DNA from: Methanosarcina acetivorans C2A
GTDB lineage: Archaea > Halobacteriota > Methanosarcinia > Methanosarcinales > Methanosarcinaceae
Assembly: GCF_000007345.1 (NCBI RefSeq)
Contig: NC_003552.1
Span: 3,472,001-3,536,000, forward strand
Reading direction: 5' to 3'
DNA length: 64,000 nt
Shown: positions 34,276 to 42,558 of the stretch, piece by piece
How positions within the stretch are numbered: the first letter of the stretch is position 1
How the letters are laid out: the number at the start of each line of letters is the position of its first letter
The notes under the pieces: model-generated
The model's input: only the letters and a program-made list of their open reading frames with translations
What the model was told of the DNA's origin: nothing
Databases searched by the model: none
Translations under genes and position numbers: made by a program

Positions 34276-34892
34276 GCGAAGCGTCTGATATGCTTGCTTT
34301 TTGTTCTGGTCTTATAGGTCAGGGTTTTGAAGTCCTTGGAAATATCAATTTTTTTGAGTATAAGCTTTGGCAGATTATTTTGGCAATTGCTTTTGGTTTT
34401 GCTTTTGCATATTGGGCGGTAAAACAGATTATAGGTCCTGGACGTCATTATCCTGCTGATATGGTTGATTTTCCGGATGATATCCCGGATACTCTTTCAG
34501 ATGGTGTTGGACCTGGAGACGCTGTTCGTGCTCCTTTTGAGTTCGAAGCTAATTATGATCCTGAACATCTTGGTTTATATGAGGTAATGGGAGCTACGGC
34601 TATTAATATTGAAAATGGGGCTGAACGTAATATTAAAGGCTCGAGTCGTCTTCATGATTTTTTTGAAGATCCGATCATGTATGACGAAGAAGCAATAGAA
34701 GCTAATGAGATTATTTCCGGGGACGAATTCGATGAAATGTTAGAGGTGCGCAAAAAAGAAAAAGAGCTTGCTAAGAAACAGCGCGAAGAACTAGAAGAAG
34801 AGGAAGAATATTACTCTCCTGGTTATTATTCTCATCCTTCCGATGATGAATTAGTTTCTTATTTTGATGACGATTTCGGAGATGAATTATGA
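34272..34892 (+). CDS. Provirus membrane protein with long acidic tail
   Basis: The 206-residue protein has a single N-terminal membrane helix (LWQIILAIAFGFAFAYWAV, about residues 31-50) and a soluble C-terminal part ending in a charged coiled coil (VRKKEKELAKKQREELEEEE) and an acidic tail (YFDDDFGDEL). Its ATG overlaps the previous stop (ATGA). No family recognised. It may be an assembly protein interacting with the Zot-like ATPase. Confidence 0.55.
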   Translation: MSEASDMLAFCSGLIGQGFEVLGNINFFEYKLWQIILAIAFGFAFAYWAVKQIIGPGRHYPADMVDFPDDIPDTLSDGVGPGDAVRAPFEFEANYDPEHLGLYEVMGATAINIENGAERNIKGSSRLHDFFEDPIMYDEEAIEANEIISGDEFDEMLEVRKKEKELAKKQREELEEEEEYYSPGYYSHPSDDELVSYFDDDFGDEL

Positions 34893-35056
34893 TTACCGGG
34901 GTCGAAATTGTTGGTTATGAAATTCCTGAAAACGCGACTGTCACTCTTGTGACTTTTGCTCATGAAGGCGATATTCTCTATGTGCTCTGGATTATAGCAG
35001 GTCTGCTGCTTCTTATTGTTCTTGATAAATTTCTTGTTAGATATCTGAGGTGGTGA
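34889..35056 (+). CDS. Provirus small membrane protein, 55 residues
   Basis: ATG 34889 overlaps the preceding stop. It has one membrane helix (ILYVLWIIAGLLLLIVL) followed by a basic C-terminus (DKFLVRYLRW). The size and charge pattern fit a minor or major coat protein of a filamentous particle. It overlaps the next gene's GTG. Confidence 0.5.
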   Translation: MITGVEIVGYEIPENATVTLVTFAHEGDILYVLWIIAGLLLLIVLDKFLVRYLRW

Positions 35057-35223
35057 ATTTGCTTTATGGTATACTTGAATTTGTTGTTGGTTCTCCTACT
35101 TCTTCGGTAGAACATACTCTTTTGTATGCTACAGCTTGCTGTTGTCAGCTTTTGTTAATTTTTTCTCTGTTATATATTGTTAGTTTCCTTTCTGGGGCAG
35201 GAAGGCGGTTATCTGATGAATAA
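35053..35223 (+). CDS. Provirus small membrane protein, 56 residues
   Basis: GTG 35053 with GAGGTGG just upstream. There is one or two membrane helices (CQLLLIFSLLYIVSFLSG) preceded by a CCC cluster, then a short basic end (GRRLSDE). A further candidate minor coat protein in the run of small membrane genes. Confidence 0.5.
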   Translation: MNLLYGILEFVVGSPTSSVEHTLLYATACCCQLLLIFSLLYIVSFLSGAGRRLSDE

Positions 35224-35288
35224 TTTTACGCTCATACATTAGCCATTTTGTTTATTTATAAAAAAGTATGGGAGGAGGTGAGAAATCT

Positions 35289-35462
35289 TTGGCTATCGAT
35301 ATTACTAATATATCTACCGTAGTGACTGCTGGGTATGGTTGGATTACTACAACTGCTGAGTTGTTCACTACTACATGTCTTGCTATTCCTTTCGGTCTTA
35401 TGGTTTCACGAAAGGCTATATCAATTGCAGTTGGTGCCGTTAAAAGCATGATGCACGGCTAA
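35289..35462 (+). CDS. Provirus candidate major coat protein, 57 residues
   Basis: The start is TTG 35289: a perfect GGAGGTGA lies eight bases upstream (within 35273-35281). An in-frame ATG at 35268 lies before that site and is rejected. The product has a short polar N-terminus (IDITNISTVVTAGYGWITTT), a hydrophobic helix (LFTTTCLAIPFGLMV) and a basic amphipathic end (SRKAISIAVGAVKSMMHG). This is the plan of inovirus coat proteins: one helix in the membrane and basic residues facing DNA. It has the strongest ribosome binding site in the element and is followed at once by a terminator, as gene VIII is in Ff phages. No cleavable signal peptide is visible, which is atypical. Confidence 0.55.
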   Translation: MAIDITNISTVVTAGYGWITTTAELFTTTCLAIPFGLMVSRKAISIAVGAVKSMMHG

Positions 35463-35472
35463 ACGGAGAGCT

Positions 35473-35515
35473 GGAAGGGGGGCGGATTCCCTTCCTTCTC
35501 TTTAAATTCTTTTTT
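35473..35515 (+). terminator. Terminator after the coat-like gene
   Basis: GGAAGGG (35473-35479) and CCCTTCC (35489-35495) form a stem, followed by a T-rich run to 35515. It would separate the abundant coat message from the ATPase gene. Confidence 0.65.
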
Positions 35516-35525
35516 GGGTAATAAT

Positions 35526-36290
35526 ATGTTACAACCAGGGATTTATTGTGTTCACGGTCCCCCAGGGTCAGGAAAAACTTCCTGGGCAGTAGAAAAGGTC
35601 TTACCTGTACTACGTTCCGGAAAAATCCCTGTATTTTCAAATTTTCTAATAATAGATCCTGATACTGGTCATAGGTCCTTACAGTGGAAGGATGAGTATA
35701 AGGAAACGCTTGTCGATGCCTGGATAATTAAAGATGAGGCATGGAGCGATATAGATAGTACTGACTGGATGAATTTTACAAAAGCGGATAATTCATTTTT
35801 CCGTTTGTCCAGGCAAAACGGTTTGGTAATAATCATAATTTCACAAACGGGCGTCGTTAAAACTGTAAGGGAGATTTCAAACATGTTTGTAGAGTGTCAT
35901 TGCTGGCATCTCGGCAAGTTTCCTTTATTATTTAGGCGGCGGTTTCGTCGAAAGTTTGAGGATCGAAAACATGAGTTTCAGAATAAAAGCCTTTTTAATC
36001 GGAAGGTAGGAGCCGCTTATAATCATCGTGCTTTTAGAATCAAGCGTCCTGTTAATCCGATGACTTTTGAACCCTGGGAAGGATCACTTCCCGAATATGT
36101 TCCTTTAAAAGAGCGGGCTTTTAGATGGGTTAAAAAATTGGTTGTCGATGCTTTTGACTACTGGACCTTTAACCGGTTCACTTTTAAGCCTATTGATGGC
36201 TTTCCTTATCATTTTTTGGAATACTATTACATTTCACTTGCTTATTCTTTCAGTTTGTATAAATTAATTCGGTTTTTAGGAGTGGTATAA
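35526..36290 (+). CDS. Provirus Zot-like assembly ATPase (pI-like)
   Basis: The 254-residue protein has a Walker A motif at residues 11-18 (GPPGSGKT), a KIPVFSNF strand typical of Zot proteins, a Walker B ending in D70-E71 (DAWIIKDEAW), and a sensor-like strand LVIIIISQTG after SRQNG, where bacterial Zot/pI proteins have the RH...TQ block. A very basic stretch follows (FRRRFRRKFEDRK), and an aromatic hydrophobic C-terminus (YYYISLAYSFSLYKLI) may touch the membrane. Zot/pI ATPases drive extrusion of filamentous virions; this is the marker gene for inoviruses. I use ATG 35526; TTG 35514 is an alternative. Its stop overlaps the next ATG. Confidence 0.8.
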   Translation: MLQPGIYCVHGPPGSGKTSWAVEKVLPVLRSGKIPVFSNFLIIDPDTGHRSLQWKDEYKETLVDAWIIKDEAWSDIDSTDWMNFTKADNSFFRLSRQNGLVIIIISQTGVVKTVREISNMFVECHCWHLGKFPLLFRRRFRRKFEDRKHEFQNKSLFNRKVGAAYNHRAFRIKRPVNPMTFEPWEGSLPEYVPLKERAFRWVKKLVVDAFDYWTFNRFTFKPIDGFPYHFLEYYYISLAYSFSLYKLIRFLGVV

Positions 36291-36463
36291 TGCGTTTTGA
36301 AGGAAAGAAAGTAAAATTCGATTGGGTTGATTATATTCTGATAGGTTCTATTATCGGTGTTGCTGTTGGTGCTTATTTTGGATATCAACAGGGCGCTAAT
36401 GATACGCTTCAACACTTGCAGCAGTTGCCCCACTATCCTTACCCAGGGCTTAATGGTTCATAA
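36290..36463 (+). CDS. Provirus small membrane protein, 57 residues
   Basis: ATG 36290 overlaps the Zot-like gene's stop; AGGAGTGG precedes it. It has a basic N-terminus, one glycine-rich helix (YILIGSIIGVAVGAYFGY) and a Gln/Pro tail. Coupling to the ATPase suggests a role in assembly. Not recognised. Confidence 0.55.
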   Translation: MRFEGKKVKFDWVDYILIGSIIGVAVGAYFGYQQGANDTLQHLQQLPHYPYPGLNGS

Positions 36464-36544
36464 ACGAAACCATTAAGGTTTCTGCTCTATCGGCAGCCGG
36501 GTCCCCTTTGGGGTGGCTGCCTGGGCAGTCCATTGGTTTCGTTT
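36463..36544 (+). terminator. Long hairpin ending the virion operon
   Basis: Outer arms AAACGAAACCA (36463-36473) and TGGTTTCGTTT (36534-36544) and inner arms GGCAGCC / GGCTGCC plus CCCC / GGGG form a two-part stem, then TTTTTCT. It is a strong terminator, and also a candidate packaging signal. Confidence 0.65.
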
Positions 36545-36643
36545 TTCTATTAATAATATATTCAACTCATTTTGAACTACATTTTTTTATTTTAGTCCAT
36601 AGCGTGTTATTTGAAATATTTGTTTTACTATTTTCTGATAGAT

Positions 36644-37579
36644 ATGCCGGATCTTTTAGTACTTGAGACTACAAAGAATGAAATAGATCTTCTTGACTCA
36701 TTCCTTTGTGATTGCGCTGTCCGGAATTTTTCACCCCGGACAATTGCAAGTTATAAGAGTCACTTAAACTATTTCTTACAATTTTATCCTGTTAGTGCAA
36801 GTACTAACGATTTAAAAGATTTTTTAGTTTTGCTTAGAGATGAAAGGGGTTTATCTGTTTCTACAGTGGAAAATTATTTTTGTTCCCTTTCCACATTTTA
36901 CGAGTTTCTTGTATGGGAACGGGTTGTAAAGGAGAATATAATACCTTCTTTCAGGAAACGATATATTAGATACTACAAGGAACAAAGGCACGAAGAAAGG
37001 CAGCTTATTAATCTTGAACAAATGAAGTGGCTTATAGATTCTGCAGTAGACCTTCAAATTAAAACAATGTTTCTGGTCTTTGCTAAAACAGGGATTAGAC
37101 GACAGGAACTCATAGACCTTGACCGTTCAGATGTTTACCCAAAAAAGAATATGATAATCTTAAAAAACCATCATTTTAAGCGGTCTAACAGGACTATTTT
37201 TTATGATGAAGAATGTTCCTTTTTCATGAATCATTGGATTAAATGGCGTTATAATCATAATATAAATAATCCTGCTTTGTTTATCGGTCCTCAGGGTGGC
37301 AGGATCTGCCGGGATCGAGTATATACCGTTACTACTGAACACGCTGAAAAACTGGGTTTTCATGATCCTGCAGGTAAGCTTGAAGAAAAATTTACTCCTC
37401 ACTGTTTCAGACACTTTTTTACTACCTGGTTAAGGCGCGCTGGATGTCCTCGAGAATATGTTCAGGAGCTCCGGGGAGATTCCAGAAAGGAAGCAATTGA
37501 TATTTATCATCACATTACACATGATGAGCTCAGAGAGGCTTATATGAAGTATGTTCCAAAACTTGGAATTAAAATGTGA
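36644..37579 (+). CDS. Provirus tyrosine integrase
   Basis: The 311-residue protein has an N-terminal SAM-like core-binding domain (about 12-95; NFSPRTIASYKSHLNYFLQF) and a C-terminal catalytic domain with R152 (TGIRRQELIDL), a Lys in IILKNHHFKR, H253-x-x-R256 (HCFRH) and Y288 (AIDIYHHI). It is of XerC/D type. I start at ATG 36644; the frame is open to TTG 36611. It lies about 1.1 kb from the intact tRNA-Ser and would recombine the 26-bp tRNA 3' end. It is complete, so the provirus may still be able to move. Confidence 0.9.
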   Translation: MPDLLVLETTKNEIDLLDSFLCDCAVRNFSPRTIASYKSHLNYFLQFYPVSASTNDLKDFLVLLRDERGLSVSTVENYFCSLSTFYEFLVWERVVKENIIPSFRKRYIRYYKEQRHEERQLINLEQMKWLIDSAVDLQIKTMFLVFAKTGIRRQELIDLDRSDVYPKKNMIILKNHHFKRSNRTIFYDEECSFFMNHWIKWRYNHNINNPALFIGPQGGRICRDRVYTVTTEHAEKLGFHDPAGKLEEKFTPHCFRHFFTTWLRRAGCPREYVQELRGDSRKEAIDIYHHITHDELREAYMKYVPKLGIKM

Positions 37580-37597
37580 TTTTCCGTTGTGTTAACG

Positions 37598-38404
37598 TCA
37601 GATCTTAGTTATTCGATCAATAGCTACTTTAATCCAACATTTATTGGTTATTAATTTATATGTAATTAGGTAAGCTAAGATAGCGGACCCAATCACTAAT
37701 ATGGTGGTATAGTCATTGCAAATAAGGTATGGATTAAACAAGCTTGTTGTACTTTCATTAAATATATTAAAGAAATAGCATATAAAGTTCCATTCCAATA
37801 ACAAGAAGCAAACTATCACTGGGATATAGTTTTTTTCCTCGTCTGTACTTTTTATAAAGAGTCTACAACCATCGCGATTGCTTATACTTTCCCAATACTG
37901 GTAAATTTTTTTATTCGAGATCCTTGTGCCTCTCGATAACTTCTTGTTTTTCTGCTCGCATTTATTATTTATATTGTTGTTATAGTTATCAGAACAATTT
38001 CTGCATTGAGATGTGTCGGAATATGAGTCGTAATAGTTGTTTATGTGTATACAGTAGTTTTCAAAATATGGTGTATTTAGTACCGTGACATGTAAAACCC
38101 TCATTTCTTTTTCAATCAATTCACTTTGTTTTCTTAATGCAATTTTACAATTTATCATAGTGCAAAGAATAACTGTAAAGTAAACTAGATACAAAACGCC
38201 GATTGTCCAAATGATGAATACATAAAAATAATACCAATTAATTTTTCCTGTATGATCAATAAGTAAAGGTGCGCTAAGAAAAGCTACTAAAATGGAAAAA
38301 ATAGTAATCATTTTATGAACAAGGTCATGTGTCATTTGATCTCTAGAATGATATCCAGTTTGGCAGGAATCATAAATCCATCTTAAATAGGTTTCGTAGT
38401 CCAT
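37598..38404 (-). CDS. Provirus edge cargo: four-helix membrane protein
   Basis: The 268-residue protein has a charged N-terminal stretch (YHSRDQMTHDLVHKMI), two membrane helices (about 32-50 and 58-82), a long cytoplasmic middle with a Cys/Asn-rich loop (CRNCSDNYNNNINNKC), and two more helices (about 195-215 and 230-252). The layout recalls small membrane effectors (SLATT-like and others) but I cannot assign a family. It lies between the integrase and the attachment site on the opposite strand, a usual place for cargo. No ribosome binding site is clear. Confidence 0.55.
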   Translation of the reverse strand: MDYETYLRWIYDSCQTGYHSRDQMTHDLVHKMITIFSILVAFLSAPLLIDHTGKINWYYFYVFIIWTIGVLYLVYFTVILCTMINCKIALRKQSELIEKEMRVLHVTVLNTPYFENYCIHINNYYDSYSDTSQCRNCSDNYNNNINNKCEQKNKKLSRGTRISNKKIYQYWESISNRDGCRLFIKSTDEEKNYIPVIVCFLLLEWNFICYFFNIFNESTTSLFNPYLICNDYTTILVIGSAILAYLITYKLITNKCWIKVAIDRITKI

Positions 38405-38659
38405 TCCAAGAATGTTTCTCCCTTCATTCAGTTGCCCATAATGTTTCTCTATTAGCTCAAATGAGATAGTTAAGAAGACATATTAATATATTTTCTTATT
38501 ATGTAATAAATGTGTTTTAATAATCAAACTGATTTATAAATAGTCAAATCAGAGATGTAAAAAGGGGATGAAACTGAAAATTCTTAATTGCCGCGACTGC
38601 TCGAAAAAACGTTCTTGAGATTACGAACGAAGAAAGATATTTTGTATGCCAGAAAAAGA

Positions 38660-38685
38660 GTTACGCTGAGGGGGAGATTCGAACT
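38660..38685. other. Right attachment site (attR), within tRNA-Ser 3' end
   Basis: GTTACGCTGAGGGGGAGA then TTCGAACT, covering the T-arm and acceptor 3' strand of the tRNA (minus strand). It matches attL at 23345-23370 with two differences. Confidence 0.85.
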
Positions 38686-38748
38686 CCCGTAGCGCGTGGC
38701 GCTACCGGTTTTCAAGACCGGCGCCGTGGTCCGCTTGGCTACCTCAGC
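38664..38748 (-). tRNA. tRNA-Ser (anticodon UGA)
   Basis: On the minus strand the 85-nt sequence folds as a type II tRNA: acceptor GCTGAGG...CCTCAGC, anticodon arm CCGGTCTTGAAAACCGG with TGA in the loop, a long variable arm (GCGCCACGCGC) and T-arm GGGAGTTCGAATCTCCC. The discriminator is G, as for serine tRNAs. CCA is not encoded. It serves as the integration target of the provirus. Confidence 0.95.
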
Positions 38749-38903
38749 ATGTTGAAAAATACATTCAATGCTTTTTTCTAGCTTTCCGGATAAAGGCTGG
38801 CAAATCGCCCTGATATGTGGGAAGCGTATACAGAAAACCTGATTATTATATATAAAATTTGCGAAGAGAAAGGTCTCCTCGCTTTTCTGTAAGTTCAGGA
38901 AAA

Positions 38904-39671
38904 TTATTCATGGGATTCTGAAGTCTCTTCTTTAACTTCTGCTTCAACTTCGGCTTCAGCTTCGGCTTCTGCTTCTACTTCAGGTTCTGCGGGAACAGGG
39001 GCTTCAGCTTCGGCTGTGAGCTTCTCGATGAGCTGGACTTCTTTGAGCCCGGCGTATTTGAAGAGTTCGGAAACGACTCTGTTCTTTGCCATGAGCCAGC
39101 GCTGGTTGAAGGTCAGGCCTGTGGGCACGTAGATCTTTGCAACACCGTCAGTGATCTCGACTTCCATGTCGCGCATGCCGGTGTAGAGGGCGAGAAGACC
39201 CTGGATCATTTCAACATCGTCTTCAAGGAGCTTTTCAATGGTGTACTCGTAGCTGACGGTCTTGCCTGCAAGCGGGCTGTTAAAGTCTACAGTGACCTTG
39301 CGGCCGATAACCCTGCTGACAACCCCCCTTTTGCCTTCCAGCTCGACTGGCAGGCCGGGGTGAACGTTTCTGTCCTGGAATTTGGTAATGGAAACGGTCT
39401 CAACGAGCTTGGAGTTGCTCAGACCGAATGCTTTCTCCGGAGGGATGGTAACTGTGCTGGAGTATCCGGCTTCCTTTCCTTCAAGATCCTCGTCAAGGCC
39501 CTCAATGGTGTGCCCTGCCCCGACAATAACAACGTCTCCGCCGTAAAGACCGCGGGGGTTAAAGATTTCCTCCTTTTTTGCAAGCTCTTCGTCTGTTGTA
39601 TCGAAAATCCTGCCGTCCTCAAACCTACCTGTGTAGTTTAACTTTATGAAATCGCCTTTCTGAATTGCCAT
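38904..39671 (-). CDS. FKBP-type peptidyl-prolyl isomerase (SlyD-like, long archaeal form)
   Basis: The 255-residue protein starts MAIQKGDFIKLNYTGRFEDGRIFDTT, the FKBP core with GLDEDLEGKEAG and an inserted-in-flap domain (PPEKAFGLSN...HPGLPVELEGKRGVVSRVIGRKVTVDFN), then LAGKTVSYEY. This is the SlyD-like archaeal long FKBP with an extra C-terminal domain. The end is a low-complexity acidic tail (PEVEAEAEAEAEVEAEVKEE). It speeds proline isomerisation and acts as chaperone in the cytoplasm. I start at ATG 39671; TTG 39680 is less likely. The gene appears monocistronic beside tRNA-Ser. Confidence 0.92.
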   Translation of the reverse strand: MAIQKGDFIKLNYTGRFEDGRIFDTTDEELAKKEEIFNPRGLYGGDVVIVGAGHTIEGLDEDLEGKEAGYSSTVTIPPEKAFGLSNSKLVETVSITKFQDRNVHPGLPVELEGKRGVVSRVIGRKVTVDFNSPLAGKTVSYEYTIEKLLEDDVEMIQGLLALYTGMRDMEVEITDGVAKIYVPTGLTFNQRWLMAKNRVVSELFKYAGLKEVQLIEKLTAEAEAPVPAEPEVEAEAEAEAEVEAEVKEETSESHE

Positions 39672-40423
39672 AATTCTCAACTCTTCTATTAAATTAATTA
39701 AACTTGATAAGGAAGGAAATTATCCTTTATCAATTAAATTCCTGATTTTTCAGAGTAAACGCGTTCCACGCTATAGAACTCTGGCTTTAATAAGCTTTTT
39801 GGGAATCAACACGGTTGCCTGAAAGCTCGCCGGTCATTGTAAAAATTTGAATTTAAGTAAAATTTATCCTGAAACAGCACCTGCTGCCATTTAGAGAACT
39901 TTATGGAAAAAGTTCAACCTGTAAAAAAGAAGAAGAATTCCTTTCATCTTCGGCTTGAAACTGTCATCTGAGGCAAAATATCCTTTTCTTAGCTTTCTAA
40001 GGAGAAGTTCCGGCAGAAAGAAGCCTGTCCGGAAAGAGCCGGTCATGCTGTCTTTCATTAGTTGAGTCTCCTATTCAGCCGGAGTACGGTTTCGTCCATC
40101 CAGGAAGGAAACTCTGTGCTGATTGTAGTTATCTAGGAAAGTCCTTTCGGCTTTTCAAGATAAGTCTCCTGAGTGATTTTGATTACTCCAGCCAAAAACC
40201 TTCTTTGAATCAAAAGTTCTCTAATTATTAATCATTTTTGCTCTGTGATTCTGTAAATGGCTTTGAATACGATAAAATATTAAATACAACCTTGGATATA
40301 ATGTTTGATGGGGATAAGGAGATATAGTGGTTTTTATCTGTTTGACAAACTTGCTTGGTTTTCATTCAAACAAATTAAGCAGGAAAGGCCCGATAGAAAG
40401 GACTCCGCGTTCAGGAGAGGTGT
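39672..40423. other. Divergent intergenic region between FKBP and nikR
   Basis: About 750 bp with promoters for both directions presumably. An imperfect inverted repeat TTGCTT...AAGCAG (about 40350-40382) near the nikR start could be an autoregulatory site, but it is weak. No gene or small RNA is recognised. Confidence 0.4.
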
Positions 40424-40846
40424 ATGGAAAAAAAGCTCATGAGAATAGGGGTTTCCCTTCCCGGGGAACTTCTGGACAAGTTCGATAAAACCCTTATGAA
40501 GAGAGGATACTCCTCACGCTCTGAAGGTATAAGGGATGCCATAAGGACATATAACCAGCACTATGAATGGATGCAGCAAATAAAGGGCGCAAGAGCTGCA
40601 ACCATCTCTCTGGTATACGACTGCTCAAAAAAAGGTATAACAAGTACCCTAGCAAAAATTCAGCATGAATATATAGACCTGATAACCTCTTCGGTTCATT
40701 TCCACATAGAAGAAGACTTCTGCTTTGAAACGATAATCCTCGAAGGAGAAGGGGAAAAAATAGTAGAGCTGGCTGAAAAAATCCTCAGCCTGAAAGGAGT
40801 TAAGCACTCCCGATTGACAACCATGCCTGAAGTGAAGACAGAATAA
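40424..40846 (+). CDS. nikR: NikR nickel-responsive regulator
   Basis: The 140-residue protein has an N-terminal ribbon-helix-helix DNA-binding domain (RIGVSLPGELLDKFDKTLMK...SRSEGIRDAIR) and a C-terminal ACT-like Ni-binding domain with the high-affinity ligands H81, H92, H94 and C100 (HEYIDL and SVHFHIEEDFC). The length is that of bacterial and archaeal NikR tetramers, which repress nickel uptake genes when nickel is plentiful. Nickel is central to methanogens (F430, hydrogenases, CODH). GAGAGG lies just upstream of ATG. No nickel transporter gene is next to it, so its targets are elsewhere. Confidence 0.95.
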   Translation: MEKKLMRIGVSLPGELLDKFDKTLMKRGYSSRSEGIRDAIRTYNQHYEWMQQIKGARAATISLVYDCSKKGITSTLAKIQHEYIDLITSSVHFHIEEDFCFETIILEGEGEKIVELAEKILSLKGVKHSRLTTMPEVKTE

Positions 40847-41040
40847 ACAAAGAGGACTGAAAAAATCTATCTGATTTCGCAGACGCCCTAAAACTCGCCT
40901 ATTGATCACTTCTGTGAGAAATTTTTTGAAATTAGATGTATACCCTAAACAGAAAAACAAATTATTGAGATCCAACCGCCTGGAATTTAGAAAAAAATAG
41001 TTACTCTATTTCTTTCAGTTCCAATACCTAAGGGATATAT

Positions 41041-41610
41041 ATGTATCTTGGAAAAATCCACGCAAAACCAGACATCTATTTAAAAGAGCTCAAAAAAACC
41101 TTATGGGATACGGCAGGATTTTTTCTCTTAAGAGGATGGGAACAGTTAGAGAATGAAAATATTGAAACTGTCAACGATACCATGCTTCCGGAGATCTTTA
41201 GAATTCAGGCAGAAGGGTTTAAAAATGAAAGACATGGAGATATTATCAAATGCTCAAAGAAATTTAGAAATGTCTTTTATGTTATTAAGAATCAGGATCA
41301 GGTAATAGGCTACTGTATGTATCACTTGAAACCGGTTTTTTCGTCCAGAGGATTTGAGAAAAAATCTGTGGTTTATTCGATAGCAGTTGACAATAAATTC
41401 AGAAATCAGGGATTTGGCAAGAAGCTTCTGGAAGAAAGCATCAAGGAAATGAAGCTTAATGGGGTGTTGTCCGTTCTCCTGTATGTAAATGTAAATAATA
41501 CTCATGCCATAAATTTATACAGAAAAACGGGTTTCTTTATAGTCAAAGAAGTAGAAAACATATGTGGAGAGAATGAGAGATGTTACAAAATGGAAATGAA
41601 ACTTTTTTGA
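41041..41610 (+). CDS. GNAT N-acetyltransferase, paralog 1
   Basis: The 189-residue protein has the GNAT acetyl-CoA-binding motif A (SIAVDNKFRNQGFGKKLLEE, about residues 115-135) and motif B (NNTHAINLYRKTGF). Substrate unknown; the family acetylates amino groups of proteins (RimI-like), metabolites or antibiotics. It is closely related to the gene at 42793-43428 (shared EESIKEMKLNG and LLYVNV segments), so one arose by local duplication. The start at 41041 is ATG after an AT-rich leader with no clear ribosome binding site. It is 194 bp after nikR and probably independent. Confidence 0.85.
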   Translation: MYLGKIHAKPDIYLKELKKTLWDTAGFFLLRGWEQLENENIETVNDTMLPEIFRIQAEGFKNERHGDIIKCSKKFRNVFYVIKNQDQVIGYCMYHLKPVFSSRGFEKKSVVYSIAVDNKFRNQGFGKKLLEESIKEMKLNGVLSVLLYVNVNNTHAINLYRKTGFFIVKEVENICGENERCYKMEMKLF

Positions 41611-42558
41611 TCAAATTTTTATGAATCTCTCCCTGGAAATGTTTTTCCCCACATTACTCAGCATTTTTAAAAACATCAATATTTCTTCTGATGTCGTATT
41701 CAAAACATATAAAATAATAGAGAATCGAATGGAAATTATTGAAAATTGAATACTACTGTTTCTTGGTCACTAAATATGCCACCGGATTATTTTTAACTTA
41801 TCCATAGAAGTCCAAGAAATTCACGTTCTATTGAAAATCAGTCGTGGGAGTGAGTTACTGAAAAACAGGAGCCTCAAAATCTCTCCATATTAATTTCAAA
41901 CGTGGAGTAGGTGCTCGTTTTTTCAGATTTGATCAATGGCTCGCCCCCACTACCCGAAAATCGATAGCATTAAAAACTATGAATGTATGAAATTTTACTG
42001 TGGAAAGTGAGTTTTTTACAATCAACGTTGTGCTGGCTCACCCCCGCTGCAAACAGTGGGGGTATGTTCGCTCCACCGCTCCAAATTCCGTTAAAGGAGA
42101 CAATAACCTTAAACAATTTAGTTTGAGCAGAAGTTTACAACCAAAAAATGGAATTGATAAATCATATTATCATTAACGGTTGCCGGGGAAGTTTTCCACC
42201 CCCGCAGCAAACTAGTGAGGTATTCGACTGAAATAATTCTTCTTACATCAATACTTAATGAGGTTGTTTTTAGTGAAAATGTTTTATACAAAAGCTCATT
42301 TATATAAGAGTGAGAATTTCGATAAACCTTTGATTTTCAATAAAATCATTTTTATGTTTATTATATAGGCAATCGGTCAATATTAGGGTTTATCGAAATC
42401 CTCCCTAACTTCCAGACTATTATAAGGTGTACTCCCTACACCCTTTTTCCGGCAATTAAGGACTCCAGAAGTGCATTAATCCGAGAGTACATAAAAAACA
42501 CACAGAAAATTCTTCGAATAACAAGCACAAATAATGAAAGTAATTGAAAGTACTTTCG
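41611..42558. other. Spacer with dispersed repeat segments
   Basis: The stretch 41762-41850 and the run GAAAATCGATAGCATTAAAA at about 41957 resemble 17355-17465, where group II intron B ends; this is an unoccupied relative of that site. At 42195-42235 CACCCCCGCAGCAAACTAGT leads to GAGGTATTCGACTGAAAT, which resembles the right flank of the IS1182-type copy 1. No gene is seen. Confidence 0.55.

Larger units (their letters stand above)
23345..38685. mobile_element. Integrated filamentous-virus-like element (inovirus-type provirus), 15.3 kb
   Basis: The element lies between direct repeats made from the 3' end of tRNA-Ser(UGA), with an integrase beside the intact tRNA. Nearly all genes run on the plus strand in tight overlapping order. 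The recognisable parts are a Rep-like protein, a virion operon of one large exported protein plus several 50-200 residue membrane proteins, a 57-residue coat-like protein followed by a terminator, and a Zot-like ATPase. This is the inovirus gene set. The size is large for an inovirus because about 4 kb of cargo sits between the modules. Inovirus-like proviruses have been reported in methanogen genomes; that this one is active is not shown. Confidence 0.75.

Noticed and set aside
23345-38685. Pleolipovirus-like rather than inovirus-like element
   Set aside because: A spike-like protein, small membrane proteins and an ATPase also occur there. However, the ATPase has the short Zot/pI layout and there are several coat-sized one-helix proteins followed by a terminator. 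It remains an alternative.
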